Shown here in pieces: positions 1 through 12,400 of a stretch of 29,498 nt of DNA; positions within the stretch are counted from its first letter, which is position 1, and each line of letters begins with the position of its first letter. The DNA is from Smittium mucronatum (taxonomy: Eukaryota; Kickxellomycota; Harpellomycetes; Harpellales; Legeriomycetaceae), in the NCBI GenBank assembly GCA_001953115.1, contig LSSL01000898.1:1-29498 (forward strand), in the 5' to 3' direction. A program made the position numbers and the translations under genes. Under the pieces are notes generated by a model. That model was not told the DNA's origin, ran no database searches, and saw nothing but the letters and a program-made list of their open reading frames with translations.

Positions 1-3000
1 CACATTTGTATTTTAAAAGAAATTAATTAAGTAAATTCAAATTTGGCTTTATTTTTGCGACTAATTACATAATATTAAACGTTTTATGAAAAAATATTAA
101 ATTGCATTTAAATTTATTCAAAATTAAAAATATTTGTTCTTTGAGCTCATTTTTACAAAGATATGTAAAATCTTGTGGGTCTAATTCATGGAAAATGATA
201 AAAAATACTTTCTAATTCTTTAAAATTTTTACACAAAAAATTCCAGTCTCCAAAAAAAATCTATTCATTTGTTCCTAGTACAAACTAAACCATATAAATA
301 TTAAATAGGCTATAAAAATCAGGAATCTTAGTTGTAAGAAAAAATGTTCGATAATACTTATTAAAATAAATAAAGGGATATTGATTGATAAAAAATTTTC
401 TTGAGATTAAACTTTCAAAAAGCTGTATGTATAAAGATAAAGCAGTATAATACTATCTTTTTCTTAAATAATATCTTGCTAAATTCAAATTTATTTCCGG
501 TTTAATTGTACCAAATGACATTAGGAAATAATTACTAATGATTTTATTAATAGCTATTTATTGGGAGAGCTTAGGAGCTCTTTATTCATTGAAGGGTTCC
601 TATAAAATAAAAATCTTGTACCTTTTTTCGATAAAAGTCAAAAAACGTGGCGCTTGAAGAAACACTTTGCAGTTTCTATTGGTTTTATAAATTAATTAGG
701 TGCAGCAATTTCAATCAGAATTTAAAAAGATATGCTTTTTTAGATATTTTAAACATATAACTCCCAAATCAGAAAAATATCAAGAGATGGTCAGTGATAA
801 TTTCAATGAAACCTACCTTTGATATACGATATAGATCTTTATCATTCTATATCTGTTATTTAATAAAGTATCAATAAAATTTAAAATGAATTTTTTTAAG
901 AGATGAATAATATTATAAATTAAATTAAAAATATCATATATCTGATCGAAATTGGTACCACTGTAAAACTCATCTTCTTTGTGGTTTTAAAACTTTTTTG
1001 AAGAAGCTGAAACCACATATCTTTTAATATTCACACCCATAAAATCCGAAAAAAATTTCACGAATTAAAATTAAAGCACTTTTAACTATTTTAAGAATAT
1101 TTAACAAAAAAAATTAATTTTGTAGAAATATATGGTTCAATTTACTCTTAAATGATGTTTTTTTTTTCCCTATTATTGATGCAATAATTATTCCTTGTCA
1201 ATTAAAAACTTTATTTAAAATTTTCATCAAAAAATTATTCGAAATAATTTATATATTGTGATCAATCAATTTTTTATTTTAAACCTAATATAAATTTTAG
1301 TCAAATAAAAAATTTATTACCAATTATGATATTTATTGAAAATAAAATCATATATTTTCATAAGAGAAATTTCAGGTGTTTAAAACTTTATTTATAAATA
1401 TTATTTATGGAATTTATACGTTCACAAAAAAAAAAATTCAATCTTTTTTCTACATAGATATTTTCTAGTAATCGATAAGAAAATTTCGTGATTGGGATTT
1501 TTTTTAAAATAAAATTTCAAGAGAAAATTCGGAGCAATTTTAAATAAGTTTCTTTCTTTAGAATTATTTTTTATTTTTTCAAATTTCCAACATTAGTTGC
1601 CATCATATTATATATTTATAAAATAATACTTCCACACCAAAATAAAAGTAAATATATACTCTCTAATTTTAAAAAATAAACTGTAAAAAAAAAAAAAAAA
1701 TTGAAGCCAAATATTTCGACTTTTGAACAAAGTATGAATCTTCTAATGATAATAACAAGAAATTTTAAAAATTAATATAAAGTTCAACTTTATATTTTGT
1801 AAAGAAATAAATAAATATTATCACAATTTTACAAATCTTAATGGGAATGTATCTTATTTTTACAAAATCACTCTTACTTTCACTAGAATATATTTTACTA
1901 TATTATTTTTAAAATAAATACATAAATTTAGCTCATATGATTTTTCATGAGCTCTTTGATAATTTTTTTTATTTTAATGAATTTTTTTGCATTAAAGATA
2001 TTGGATAATAAACTATTATAACAGTAGAATATAATTTATCTGAATAAAATTTAGCTTATTCTCCAATGAAAATATAAAAAATTTTATTAGAAAAATTAGG
2101 CATTTTCTCATAATGTGAATTGGAGAAAACTATAAAAGCTTCCAAATCATTTTAATACTGTGAATGTTGGTGAAATTTTATTCCAAGAGGGGAAAATATA
2201 AAAAAAAATTGTAAAAATGTGGATAAATTATTAAATTCCATGTAAAAAAACAGATTTAATATGTCTTAATCAATTTATCAGTAAAAAATATAAATTCAGG
2301 ACTCGTCGAAATTAAAAATCTTTAACGTCTATTTCTCCAAAATTTTATCAATTTCACCTATGGGTATTACTTTTGATATTGGAAATTTTCAAATTCATAA
2401 TAATAATGGTATTAAGCACTAGATGAACTTAAATAACTTATATAATAAATCTTTTTTAGGTTTTAAATAAAAAAATTCATCTGATATTAATCTGAAATAT
2501 AGTTTTTCCCTTAATAATAATATGTTGTTAATAAATTAAAATTTAAATTGATTAAATGAAAAAAATAGCAATAAATCATTTTTATATTTAGAAACAATCA
2601 CAAGTTTATATTTTAAATCATCATATTTTATTGATGAGTTATAAAATTTAAAAATTTCATATTTTTCTCCTTAAAATCATATTTGAAAAATAATGTATTA
2701 ATTATTTAATTTAACAACCATTATTTTTTCCCCCATTTTATTACCTAAAATTTTTTTTTTCTTGATTAACTGTTTCTTTATGTTTAAAAAATCCGATAAT
2801 TTTCCTAGAAATAAGTGAAATTTGTTGAAAAAAACACTCTAAATTTTTTTTATATATTTTTGAAAAAATTTAGAAGTTTTTTAAAATTGGTTTTAGACTT
2901 ATTTAGATTAAAAAATTATTTGTAAATTTCTAAAAAAAATCCCCAAATTAATTTATTGGTTGATAAAATTTTAAAATGAATAATATAAGTTAATTTAAAT

Positions 3001-4234
3001 TCCGGAATTTTTTCCCAGTAATGTGGCTATTTTTTCAAATAATTCGCTTATATTAATTTGGTTATTTGGAAATAACTTAAATAATCTATATATCCAGCGC
3101 TTTATTTGAATTTATTTTTTTTATATAGTATTAACTCATATATGCAATGCGTTTAAATTTAAATAAAAGGCATGCGCGTTGTAACCTCAATAGCATCAAA
3201 TATATTTATTATAACCAATATTTAGCTAAAAATACTTAATTATTTAAACAATAGCTATTTAAAATACATTTATTAGATTAATAAATACTTTCTATTTCTA
3301 TATAAAATATTCGAATATGAATACTCTCCTTTATTAATAACTTCTATAGGAACCAATAGCTGTTTACGAGAAAAATGTTTCTTTAACCTAGCCGGCTTTG
3401 ATTTTTTAAAAAAATTAATATATGTAATTCAAATATGGACCAGGATATTTTTCAACAATTTTTTGCTGTCTAAATAATTTATAGATAAAAACAGACTAAT
3501 AATCTGGTTTTACTATTTTTAGAAATATAAAAAATAATTTTTTACAATTCAGAAATTTTATGAAAAAAATTATGTTTTTATGATCAAAAACTGGTTTTTT
3601 ACCCCTTTCGAGTTAAATGGTGCAAAAAACACTTTATTTTTTAGATAGACGCTAAAATAAATAAATAAATATTATTTAATAATCATAAAACTTTAACTAG
3701 AAAACTTTATTTACAAAATTAGGAGCGGAGAACGAATTCGGGCTCGAAATTTTTTTAAAATTTTGACGTAATTTTACTTTATTCACAATAATCGCGACTG
3801 AAAATACCATAATTATTATTTTTATAACCATTTTTGCTATATTTTTTTTGTTTAAGATTGAATAAATCATCTTTATGACTTTAATTATAATCCACAAAAC
3901 TTTTTCCAAATCTTTTACTCGTTCCAGTTATTATTTGAATAATCAATATTTAATAATTATGCAATATTATTTGTAATTTTTACATGAAATAATTTTTTTA
4001 ACGTATTTTAATTTATAATATACTAATATGTTTAGAAAAGCTCATGAATAAAAAATTTATTAGGAAAGATATGAGATTGGGTGAATTTAAATCATAGTCA
4101 TAATTTTAATCGGGGGAGTGTAAAATTTAAAATCTGATATATTAATTTTTTATAAATTTCAAAAAATTAAAAATTTCCTCATTATAATACAAAATAAATA
4201 AATAATCTAGATCTAAATAAAAGATATATATATT

Positions 4235-4260
4235 ATTGCTATTGCTATTGTTATTGTTAT
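4235..4260. repeat. Hexanucleotide microsatellite, ATTGCT/ATTGTT
   Basis: Four 6-bp units lie in tandem, two ATTGCT followed by two ATTGTT, flanked by ATT-rich sequence. The switch is a single C/T difference. A similar short TATTAG array of about three to four units lies at 4906-4929, and ATT triplet runs at about 4478-4494. Confidence 0.8.
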
Positions 4261-4398
4261 TAATGTTTTTAAGTTAAAGGCATTAGAATAATGTAAATTT
4301 TACGTTTTTTAAGAAGGCTAATCAAAATAATTCGGCTATAGATTCAATCTGATAATTATAATTAAATTGGTGAGTATTTTTTCTATTTTTTTGAAATT

Positions 4399-4469
4399 AA
4401 GTGATCATATACGAAAAACATGTTTCATTGACGTTTAATTTCAGTTAATATAATTGTATATGATCATTT
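4399..4469. repeat. Short inverted repeat with 11-bp perfect arms
   Basis: TGATCATATAC at 4402-4412 is exactly mirrored by GTATATGATCA at 4456-4466, with a 43-bp spacer. G:T pairs just outside and inside the arms, then two A:T pairs, extend the potential stem to about 15 positions. The spacer holds a further palindrome, AAACATGTTT. It could be a hairpin or a tiny element; no duplicated target site was recognised. Confidence 0.6.
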
Positions 4470-7400
4470 TTTAACTTATATTATTATTATTATTATCTTT
4501 TACAACAATTTTTAATTTATGGTCTAATATTCGGGTATTGCATTGATTTTTTTTTTAATTTGAATAATATATAGCTCAAATTTATCTAAATTTAGATGCA
4601 AATCAATTGTGTATAAATTTTGAGTTTGGATGAAACTATAGGTATTTTGGTGGTTTTAAATAGATTTTCTGAATTAATATTAAATATTATTATTTAAGTT
4701 TCATCATTGGAGTTCTGAAAGCTATTTATTTATGATTTATATTTGATTATAATAGAAGGGAAGATTTTAAGTTTTTCAAAATTGTTAATTTATTAAAAAA
4801 TAGGAAAAAAATTAACTAATATTTAAAAATTAAAATTTTTTTAATTAAATTAGACGTGTAAAGCACGACTACGAAAAATATAAAATTTCTGGATTATATC
4901 AGCAATATTTAGTATTAGTATTAGTATTTATCTCTCAATTAAATCTTTTTTTTTTAAATTTTTTTTGTTTATTTCCAGAATATAACTCCATAAAAAATTA
5001 TTAAACCAAAAAAAAAAATCGATTTTTTCTCTGATTTATAAATATAGCTTAAATTCAGAATTTTTTTTCTACTATTTGTTAATATTGACATTTTCTAGAC
5101 GATAAAAATTTCATAAAAGTTAAAAAATCATATTATTTGATAATTTTAAGACTTATCAACTTGAAAAATTGCTATAATTAATTGCGTATTTATTTTTAGA
5201 ATATTTTTTAATATTAATAAATTATTTTGGTTTATATTCTTTAAAAACTATATTGAACTTTAGTCGGCTAATTTTAAAAACACAGGTGATATATTTTTCC
5301 CTAAAATAATACCAAAATTTATAAAAGTGTATTAAAAGAATAATTAATTGAAAATTTCGTGAAAATTTCTATTTATTTTTTTTTTTTTTTGAAAATTTTA
5401 GTCATCTTTTAATAATTAATAAATAAAAATCGATTAATCAAAAAAAAAAGGTAAAAATAGAAAAAAATGCATGACTTACACAACCGCCTCTATTTTTATA
5501 TGGCGGAGTTTCATTTAAAGATAATAAAACTAAAGAATATATCGAAAAAATAACATATAATCTTAAAATTCAAAAATATCATATATTAAATTGTTTGAGC
5601 CCTAAGAATACTGTATGCATATTATTGAAAAAGTATTAAATCATATTCTAAGAAAAAATTCTCGAGAATTATTATTTTTTAGTTTGAAAGAAACTAAAAA
5701 ATACTAAAAATAAACTATTCTATAAACCAAAAAAAGCTGATTCATAATATCTGCCTCTATTTAAAGTTTAATACCGATTTGAAAAAAATAAATATGACCC
5801 TAAAAAAACCTGAGCCTTATCGAATAGAATTCAATTCAAAATTACATTCAGGTGCTGGTATTGTAAAAAAAATAAAGTTCACATTTTTTTAAAGATTTTA
5901 ATATTTTTTAATTACCATCCATGGAGTATTTTGAAATCCTATTGCTTTTACAAACCAAAAATAGTATAGTTATTTATGAAACTCTATTATTATCTAAGTT
6001 AAAAATTTCGTAACCCCCAGTCTCTAAATCAAGGCAGAGTATTCTGCTCTTATATTTTTCAGAAAAAACTTCTTTTTTGAATATAATTAAAAAATTAAAT
6101 TTTAAATCAATAAGCCCAAGCAAAAAAAAATTGAAAAAGTAAAAAAAATATGTATTATAAAGCGATCAATATATTATTTTAGATTCAGACAAGTTTTTTT
6201 TATTTATCTCGGAATAGATTAGAATTTTATTTTAATCCCATATTAAATTAAATTGAGTTTGAATTAAATGAAAATAGGAGGAAAAAATCTAAAAATTTAG
6301 GGAAAATACAGAAAATACAAAATTATTCTGTAAATTACTTTCGGATTTTAGAATGAGAACCAAAAAAAAATTCTGATTAAAAATTCAAATTTTTGTGATT
6401 ATGTAATCCTTTTTTTTATGCAGAATTTATACGATTTTATAGTCGATTAAAATATTTTTCTAATATTCTTTGATTAAGATCAATTAGCATTTTTTGGCAT
6501 AAAAAAAATAATAATAATAAAAATCGGGAATACTTATTATATTATAAGGGAAAAAAATTCAAAAATTTCTACAAAATTTTCATTAAGTGTAATTTCTTAC
6601 TGTATAAATTCCAAAAAAATAAAAACTGTGTAAATAAAAAATTGGGGTTTTTAAAATAAAGGGGATAATCAAAATCAACCACTTTTTATCTAGGTATCAC
6701 TCTTTTATTAATACGTTTATAAGTAAAACTAAAAAAAAATTAGGGTTTTTATTAAATTTCTAAAAAAACGCAAAAGAAAAACTGATACCAAAAAAAAATT
6801 TGACTTTTATTTTTTCCCCCTATTTATAGTTAAAGTAAATTATATTTGCTCCACCTAAGGGCTAATAAAAACATCAAATATAAATAAAATTAGCGTCTAG
6901 AAAGATAAAATAAGTTAATTTTTATTCTAAATAGCCTTATATATTTATAATTTCAGTATATTTTTTAAAACATTTGCAAACATTTTTAAAAAAAGTTATT
7001 AAGTCTATTTCGCTTTAAAATATTCAGTTAGAAAAAAAAAAGAATTAATTTTTTTTATCTCAGCTTCTTTTTAATACTATTCAAAATATAAAAGATCAAA
7101 TAAAATGTTAAAAATCGATTTTACTTTTCTACCTAAAAATTTCAAAAAAAACTAAATATTTTAATTTTTCCTTTTAAAAAATGTGATATAAGTAAATAAA
7201 ATACATTTTATTATATGAATCATCGTTTATTTTGTCAATTTTTCATATTAAACGCTTTAATGCTAAGATCTTCACATATATGCAAATATTTTTATAGATA
7301 TATTAGACTAATATCCGGAATTTTTTTGAAAAAGAATGGTTGGCTAAACACTTTCTGTCATAAATAAAATAAAAAATATATAATTGTGATTTTTTAACCT

Positions 7401-8176
7401 GTCCACCTGTAAAATATTAATTATGAATAACTATATCTTTAATATAAAGCCTAAATTATCGCTTATAAATCAAAATATCCAAATATAACATAATAAAATT
7501 TCGATTTAACCACACCTTGGTAAACTCATAATAATTCATGAAATAAAATAATATAAATATATTATTTTTTCGATTTTTTTTTGACATAATGAAACTTGTG
7601 TTCATAATTTTTTGTTGCTTTTATTTTCTTAAAATTTATATAAGATTACAATTTTTTATTATAAATTTTTTATTATATTTGATTTTACGATTATAGAAGT
7701 GGGAAAATTCTGTTTTTTTATTTAAAGAGTAATAAAGATTTTTTCAAAACCGCAAAAAAAAGAAATCATTTTTCGAGACAGTTAAACGCAAGATAAAAAA
7801 AAAGGATATTTTAAACAATTTTAAAGATATAAGTATGCCATTATTAAAATATATTTTTGTGTATTATAAACTTATTTTCTTTTAAATGAAAGATGGATGG
7901 GATTAACTTTAAAATTCAAAGATAAAAGTAATACTTTAAAGGATTAAAAAAATAGGAAATTTTATAAATGGCACAATTAATAATTTATCCTGGTCATTAT
8001 ATTTTTTTAGAACAATATCTTTTTAAAAAAATAATTCTAAAGTAGCCAAATAATACGAATACTAAAAAATGATTCTAACGTGGATGCGATATGCTACTCT
8101 TCTGGCCCTTAGCTGAAGATATACCGATACAGGGTACAGTCATTAAAAGGAATCTCCCCCACCCCACTTGCTTAGC

Positions 8177-8698
8177 TTCAAGTGGATATATGACTGATAC
8201 TACCATATCGTTAGTAGTGATCTAGCGACAATAAAAAAAAGTCATTGACACTAATGAGCTCCTAAGAGTGAAATACCTTACCATGGTTTAGGGGCTTAAA
8301 TAATGTAATTTTCGAAGCACACTAAACTAAAATTTCAGATAGTGTTTTACTATTCTCTGTTGGGGATAGTGGAGACAGCGCACAGCGATTCGGAGGATAG
8401 CGATTCCGGAGGAGGACCTTCTAGAAACAGGAGGAACCGATCGTTTAGCATAGCTGAGACACAGTCTAGTGCACAAGTCCAGCGTTCGACAGTAAGATGA
8501 GCCTCAGCGTCTAACAACTATTTGTGGGAAAGCCGCGTAGATCAATATCGCAAATGGGTAGAAGTCTAATTTTATTAACCTTGTTAAAGATAGACTCTGA
8601 ATAGGGGCTCAAAAGCCTCAACGAGATATTTTTCGTCGCCAAGGAGCTTAATTATTGACTACATGCAAAATCAGTCATACACTTACTTGAAGCAATGC
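8177..8698. repeat. Imperfect inverted repeat inside the GC-rich island
   Basis: On the + strand TTCAAGT at 8177-8183 is followed after 5 bases by TATGACTGAT at 8189-8198. The reverse complement of 8670-8691 has the same two words in the same order with the same 5-base gap. Beyond them, GCGAC at 8225-8229 is mirrored by GTCGC at 8635-8639 at a similar distance (26 and 30 bases), and TTGC precedes each copy. These are two diverged copies of one unit in opposite orientation, about 470 bp apart, either element termini or head-to-head insertions. Confidence 0.55.
8309..8569 (+). pseudogene. Decayed reading frame, S/D/E- and R-rich, unknown product
   Basis: One frame is open from after a TAA at 8306 to a TGA at 8498-8500, then open again to a TAA at 8567: 86 codons with a single internal stop. 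The translated part has a hydrophilic stretch, HSDSEDSDSGGG followed by PSRNRRNRSFS, and after the stop NNYLWESRVDQYRKW. This composition resembles the disordered N-terminal part of retroelement Gag-like or ORF1 proteins, but no zinc knuckle or other diagnostic motif is visible. There is no clear start ATG. The TGA could be a mutated CGA, as in the RT relic at 15.4 kb. It is listed because it differs strongly in composition from its surroundings; function is unknown. Confidence 0.3.
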
Positions 8699-8860
8699 CA
8701 GGGGGGGGTCTTTCAGTTGGTAGACTGCATTCTTTTCCCGTAAGTGCGCATACGGTAGTCCTGTAAAGGAGATTATTGTAGTTAGGATAATAGTTTTTTC
8801 TATACATCTTTTTCTAATTTTCATATTTTTTCAGTATGGCTTTTAATGACGTTATCTTAC

Positions 8861-8878
8861 AATAAAATTCCGTGATAA
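8861..8878 (+). repeat. 18-bp exact repeat, copy 1
   Basis: AATAAAATTCCGTGATAA occurs here and again at 24944-24961 in the same orientation. The core TTCCGTGATA is unlikely to recur by chance in sequence this AT-rich. Similarity fades into A-rich sequence on the 3' side. Confidence 0.7.
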
Positions 8879-9161
8879 GAATTTAAAAAAATAATAATGC
8901 GATGTTACAAATGATAGCAAATGGTTCCAAATATATTGATTTATTCACAATTCACAATTTTATTCATGTATTTATATTTTCAATTCTTTGGCCCTTTCTA
9001 GACTCGAAAATATGCAGGGCTTCTATTTGTGATATTCATCGTTTTCTGATTGATGATAAAAAAAATTATCCAATTAATACGAGTATTGTGAATTGAATAT
9101 GCCTATTGATAGGAAATTTAGCGAGTTAAATTATCGTGAGCAGTAATAGGGTCGCTTGGAT

Positions 9162-9245
9162 CAGTAGACTAAATTATATTATCATTTTCTGGCCAATATA
9201 TAATAAAAATTACGCTTTACCTAAAATGAAAATTCACTCAATTGG
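9162..9245 (+). repeat. Diverged interspersed repeat, copy 1 (about 84 bp)
   Basis: CAGTAGACTAAATT at 9162-9175, TGGCCAATAT at 9190-9199, AAATGAAAATTCA near 9224-9235 and ATTGG at 9241-9245 occur in the same order in the reverse complement of 25228-25310, over nearly equal length (84 versus 83 bp). Weaker similarity (TTGTGA, GGAAAT) reaches back to about 9086. One frame here is open for 50 codons (9133-9282), and both copies read SRLN in the same register, so the repeat may come from a coding element. No family is recognised. Confidence 0.55.
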
Positions 9246-9445
9246 TTATATGATTATAGTTTATCAAACGAAATTCATATTATAACAAATAAAAGTAAAC
9301 AGGGAGTGTATATCGTTTAACTAATAAACTAAATATTTACATTCGGCATCTATCTTATATCTTAATAACTAGACATTTTATTCCTAAACTCTTTAAGATT
9401 TCTGACTTTTATATATTACCAAATAAATAACATTGGGCTCTGTAT

Positions 9446-12400
9446 ATGGTTTCATTCAAATCCAATATCGTCAAATGGGGCGATTCTAATAATTTTCTTG
9501 ATCACACGATCACAGCCACAACTGGTTCAGAAGAATGGTTTTCGATAGGATACATTACAGGACACATAATGTTATTCTCTTTGGAAAATACAGAGAATGG
9601 AAATGTTGAGAGCCCTCATTTGGTTTGTAACCCCATAAAAATAAATGATAATATATAATTCCTCTTAACTAAATAACTAGGTCTTAATCCTAATTCAAAA
9701 ACACAATATTTAGAAAATAACTGTCAAAAGTGTCTTAACAGGTCATTCCTCTAAGATAGTCTCTTTGTTAAGAGTGCCTAAAAATGGCTGTGAAAATGCG
9801 CACGAAGAAAATGATGTTCTTCTAAGTGTCTGTGAGGATGGGTAAATTTATTTTATTTTTCAATTTACTTTTTGGAGATAAAATTCAAAATTAAGCTCAA
9901 TCATCTTAATATTTTTATTTTGTAATTTGATAAATGGCTAGCGATGTAGCTGTTTGGTCAACTGCAGATGGAAAATGTTTAAATAGAATACAGAAACGAA
10001 TATCTGGAGCTCGACCCATATCTGCCTATCTATATATTTCTGAGGTATGTCATATAAAAAACCACAGAGCTATTTATATTTTTTATATTTATTTTATATT
10101 TATTTTTTCAGAAAGGTGACCAAAAAATAAATCTGGCCTTTATTGTTACCGAGGAAAAAGGAATATATATCCTGGATTTATATCCACTGAAATTAATATA
10201 CATATGGGATATTCTATCTGATAAAATTTCGGGGATGTATTTTCCTTCTAAAAGTAAAACTTCACAGAATAATCATAGTGACGAATATTTGGTCGCTTTA
10301 ACAGAAAGTGGATATATTTCCGTCTATGAATTTGACAGTTTAAAATTGAGGGATTCTTTTAAAATTTCGACTCCAAGCACCAAAAATTCATCCAAAAATT
10401 CCAAGCCAGATAACCATTTAGGTATTTTTGATTTTAATTATAAACTACAACTTTGAAAATAACAAAAAATCAACTTTTTAATCTTCCATAAAGATTCTAT
10501 ATTTGTAAGGAAGGAATCTTTTCAATGCTGCCAACCCCCAATAAAAAATGAAAGAATTATATGCAACCTATTCAACAGAAGTCAATTCCTCATCTTTTCT
10601 GAATCCAAGATAAGGGTATTTTTTTTTTTAAGATTCTGCCGAGATATTTTTCTATTAATAAAAATGCTATCCAGTTTAATTATGCATTAATCGTTGTATT
10701 TTTAATCCTAACTTTCACTCTTTTTTTTTCATTAGCTTTTTGAATTCTATAACAAAGAATTACATGAAAAAATAAGATGGTCCACAAATGACACAGATTT
10801 GATTGAGTTTGGCGGGGCTGATTTTCTGTCGGAAATTGATGTCCTGCTCTGGAATCGTCAAGGGAATACTGTTGTTGTTACTACAAATAATGAATATGAA
10901 TCAGATAATAATTTAAAGGTTTTAGCTGGAAAAAAATCGTAACTATCAATTATAATTATATATGTATTTCACCCATATTTTCTGTTAACATACTCGGTAT
11001 ATTATTTGCTTAATCATCTTTGTCTGACTTAGAGGTATTTTAATTTTCCAAATGTACTCATTTAAAATTGAGATCTATCCATAACTGTTAAGAAGTGAAA
11101 TATAATAATTTTACAAATAAACCCGATCATTAACTTTTTTTTAAAAAATTAGCAGGAGCATGCAATTCTTTCAGTTTTTTTATTAGGTCAAAACCGATTG
11201 GCTCAGATACTGACAGCTTAAAGATATCCAGTAAAGCTATAGGAATCTTCTTAACTTGCTACAATGAATTCCAGAAATTACTTTTATCAACCAGAGATGT
11301 TTTTTATATCTGCAAAAACTCTAAAAATAAACCAGTTTCTGTTGAGCATGATTCTAGATCTTGTGATTTTATTGACATGGAGATTGGTCAAGAAAAAATA
11401 TTTAATATTTCAAATATCTGGGATGAATCTTTTTCCCAAGCTTCTCAAAATATAATATCTTGCAAATCTATTGGAAATGGTTCCTACATGATATTAGGAT
11501 TAGGTAAACGTTTTTACCCCTTTATAAACAATATTTATTTAAGCTGTGTTGTTCTTTTGAAATTTAGAGAATGGGTCCATTTATCTGACTGAATTATTTG
11601 ATGGAGTCTGGAACACCCAAGATCATAACGATTTTAGCACAAATAAATCTATCCTTGAAATACCTGGTCACACAAAACGAGTAACAGCAATATGCGAATG
11701 GATTGATAAGTCCAAAAAATTATACTCATCGAAAAGCCTCAAAGACTCTGGAGTGGGATCTGAGATTTTAAGTCGGGTGCCTGATAATAGCTTTCTTATA
11801 ACTGCAGGCTTGGATTTATCTATTAATATATTTGACTTAAAAAACCGAACCTTTCTCACATCAATTCCACTACTATCATCTCCAATCTGCGATTTTTTAA
11901 TATCCAATGACACTCATTTTGGAAATGATTATGTAGATTGCTCACACAGAGATACATTGCATAAATTGTCTTCTTTGGTTTTTGTTCTATCTTTGGACAA
12001 CTCTGTAGCTGTTTTATCTCTCATTACATTATCAATAGAATTGATTTTCCCCCCAATGAATTCAGAACTTTTAAACGCAGTTTACAACTTTGAAACTAAC
12101 AAATTAATTCTGACATATGAGGGATTTGTAAAGAAATCGATAAAGCTGGACTTCCTAGATATATCTGAAATCACCCACAATAGTTCATGTAGCCCTATTT
12201 ATAAATGGTAACATAAAATCTTCTCATTTTCTTCAAGAGCGTGAATAATTTAATCCTATTCCCTTTCATCAAATTCGACATAAATATTAATTTTCATAAC
12301 TTGTTTTTAAACTAGGAGCGTTTTTAGTTCTGACCTTGGTAGCAAATATCCTAAAAACGAAAATTGGTTAGACTTGAGGATTAAACATTCAAAAAATAAA

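Larger units (their letters stand above)
1..8050. other. AT-rich gene desert
   Basis: No supportable gene is seen in these 8 kb on either strand. The sequence is dominated by A and T runs, including a 16-base A tract at 1685-1700, with stop codons dense in all six frames. The longest open frame, about 70 codons on the minus strand at 3697-3909, is built almost only of I, K, N, V and M, as expected from AT-rich noise. Small less AT-rich patches occur near 3340-3400, 5483-5512 (short CCGCC/GGCGG arms) and 6010-6050 (short GCAGA/TCTGC hairpin); none shows a recognisable product. No tRNA with convincing A and B boxes was found. Confidence 0.75.
8060..8800. mobile_element. GC-richer island, probable decayed transposable element
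   Basis: Base composition changes sharply here: codon-like mixed sequence of clearly higher G+C sits between AT-rich flanks. It contains an inverted repeat (8177-8698), a serine/acid/arginine-rich frame broken by one TGA (8309-8566), a near-tandem 15-bp duplication around 8384-8413 (AGCGATTCGGAGGAT then AGCGATTCCGGAGGA), and an 8-G run at 8701-8708. No transposase, integrase or reverse transcriptase motif was recognised, and the exact ends are not clear. A relic of an inserted element is the best explanation; a decayed host gene or a non-coding RNA locus are alternatives. Confidence 0.45.
8801..9445. other. 5' flank of the WDR7-like gene
   Basis: This stretch separates the GC-rich island from the first ATG of the WDR7-like gene. 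It holds an 18-bp repeat (8861-8878) and an 84-bp diverged repeat (9162-9245), both with partners near 25 kb. A 64-codon open frame at 8902-9096 has no recognisable product. An AT stretch, TTATATATT at 9409-9417, lies about 30 bp before the ATG and could be TATA-like, but such strings are common here. Confidence 0.5.

Noticed and set aside
3697..3909. 70-codon minus-strand open frame in the desert
   Set aside because: Composition is I/K/N/V from AT-rich noise, with no homology or context.
8702..8772. tRNA-like segment with CTTTCAGTTGGTAGAC and GTCT/AGAC pairing
   Set aside because: Only the D-arm resembles a tRNA. The anticodon arm has a 10-base loop or a bulge, no T-arm or acceptor pairing follows, and the A box has two mismatches.
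8902..9096. 64-codon open frame before the WDR7-like gene
   Set aside because: No recognised motif, AT-driven composition (I, F, N, K), and overlap with nothing conserved; a relic cannot be excluded.
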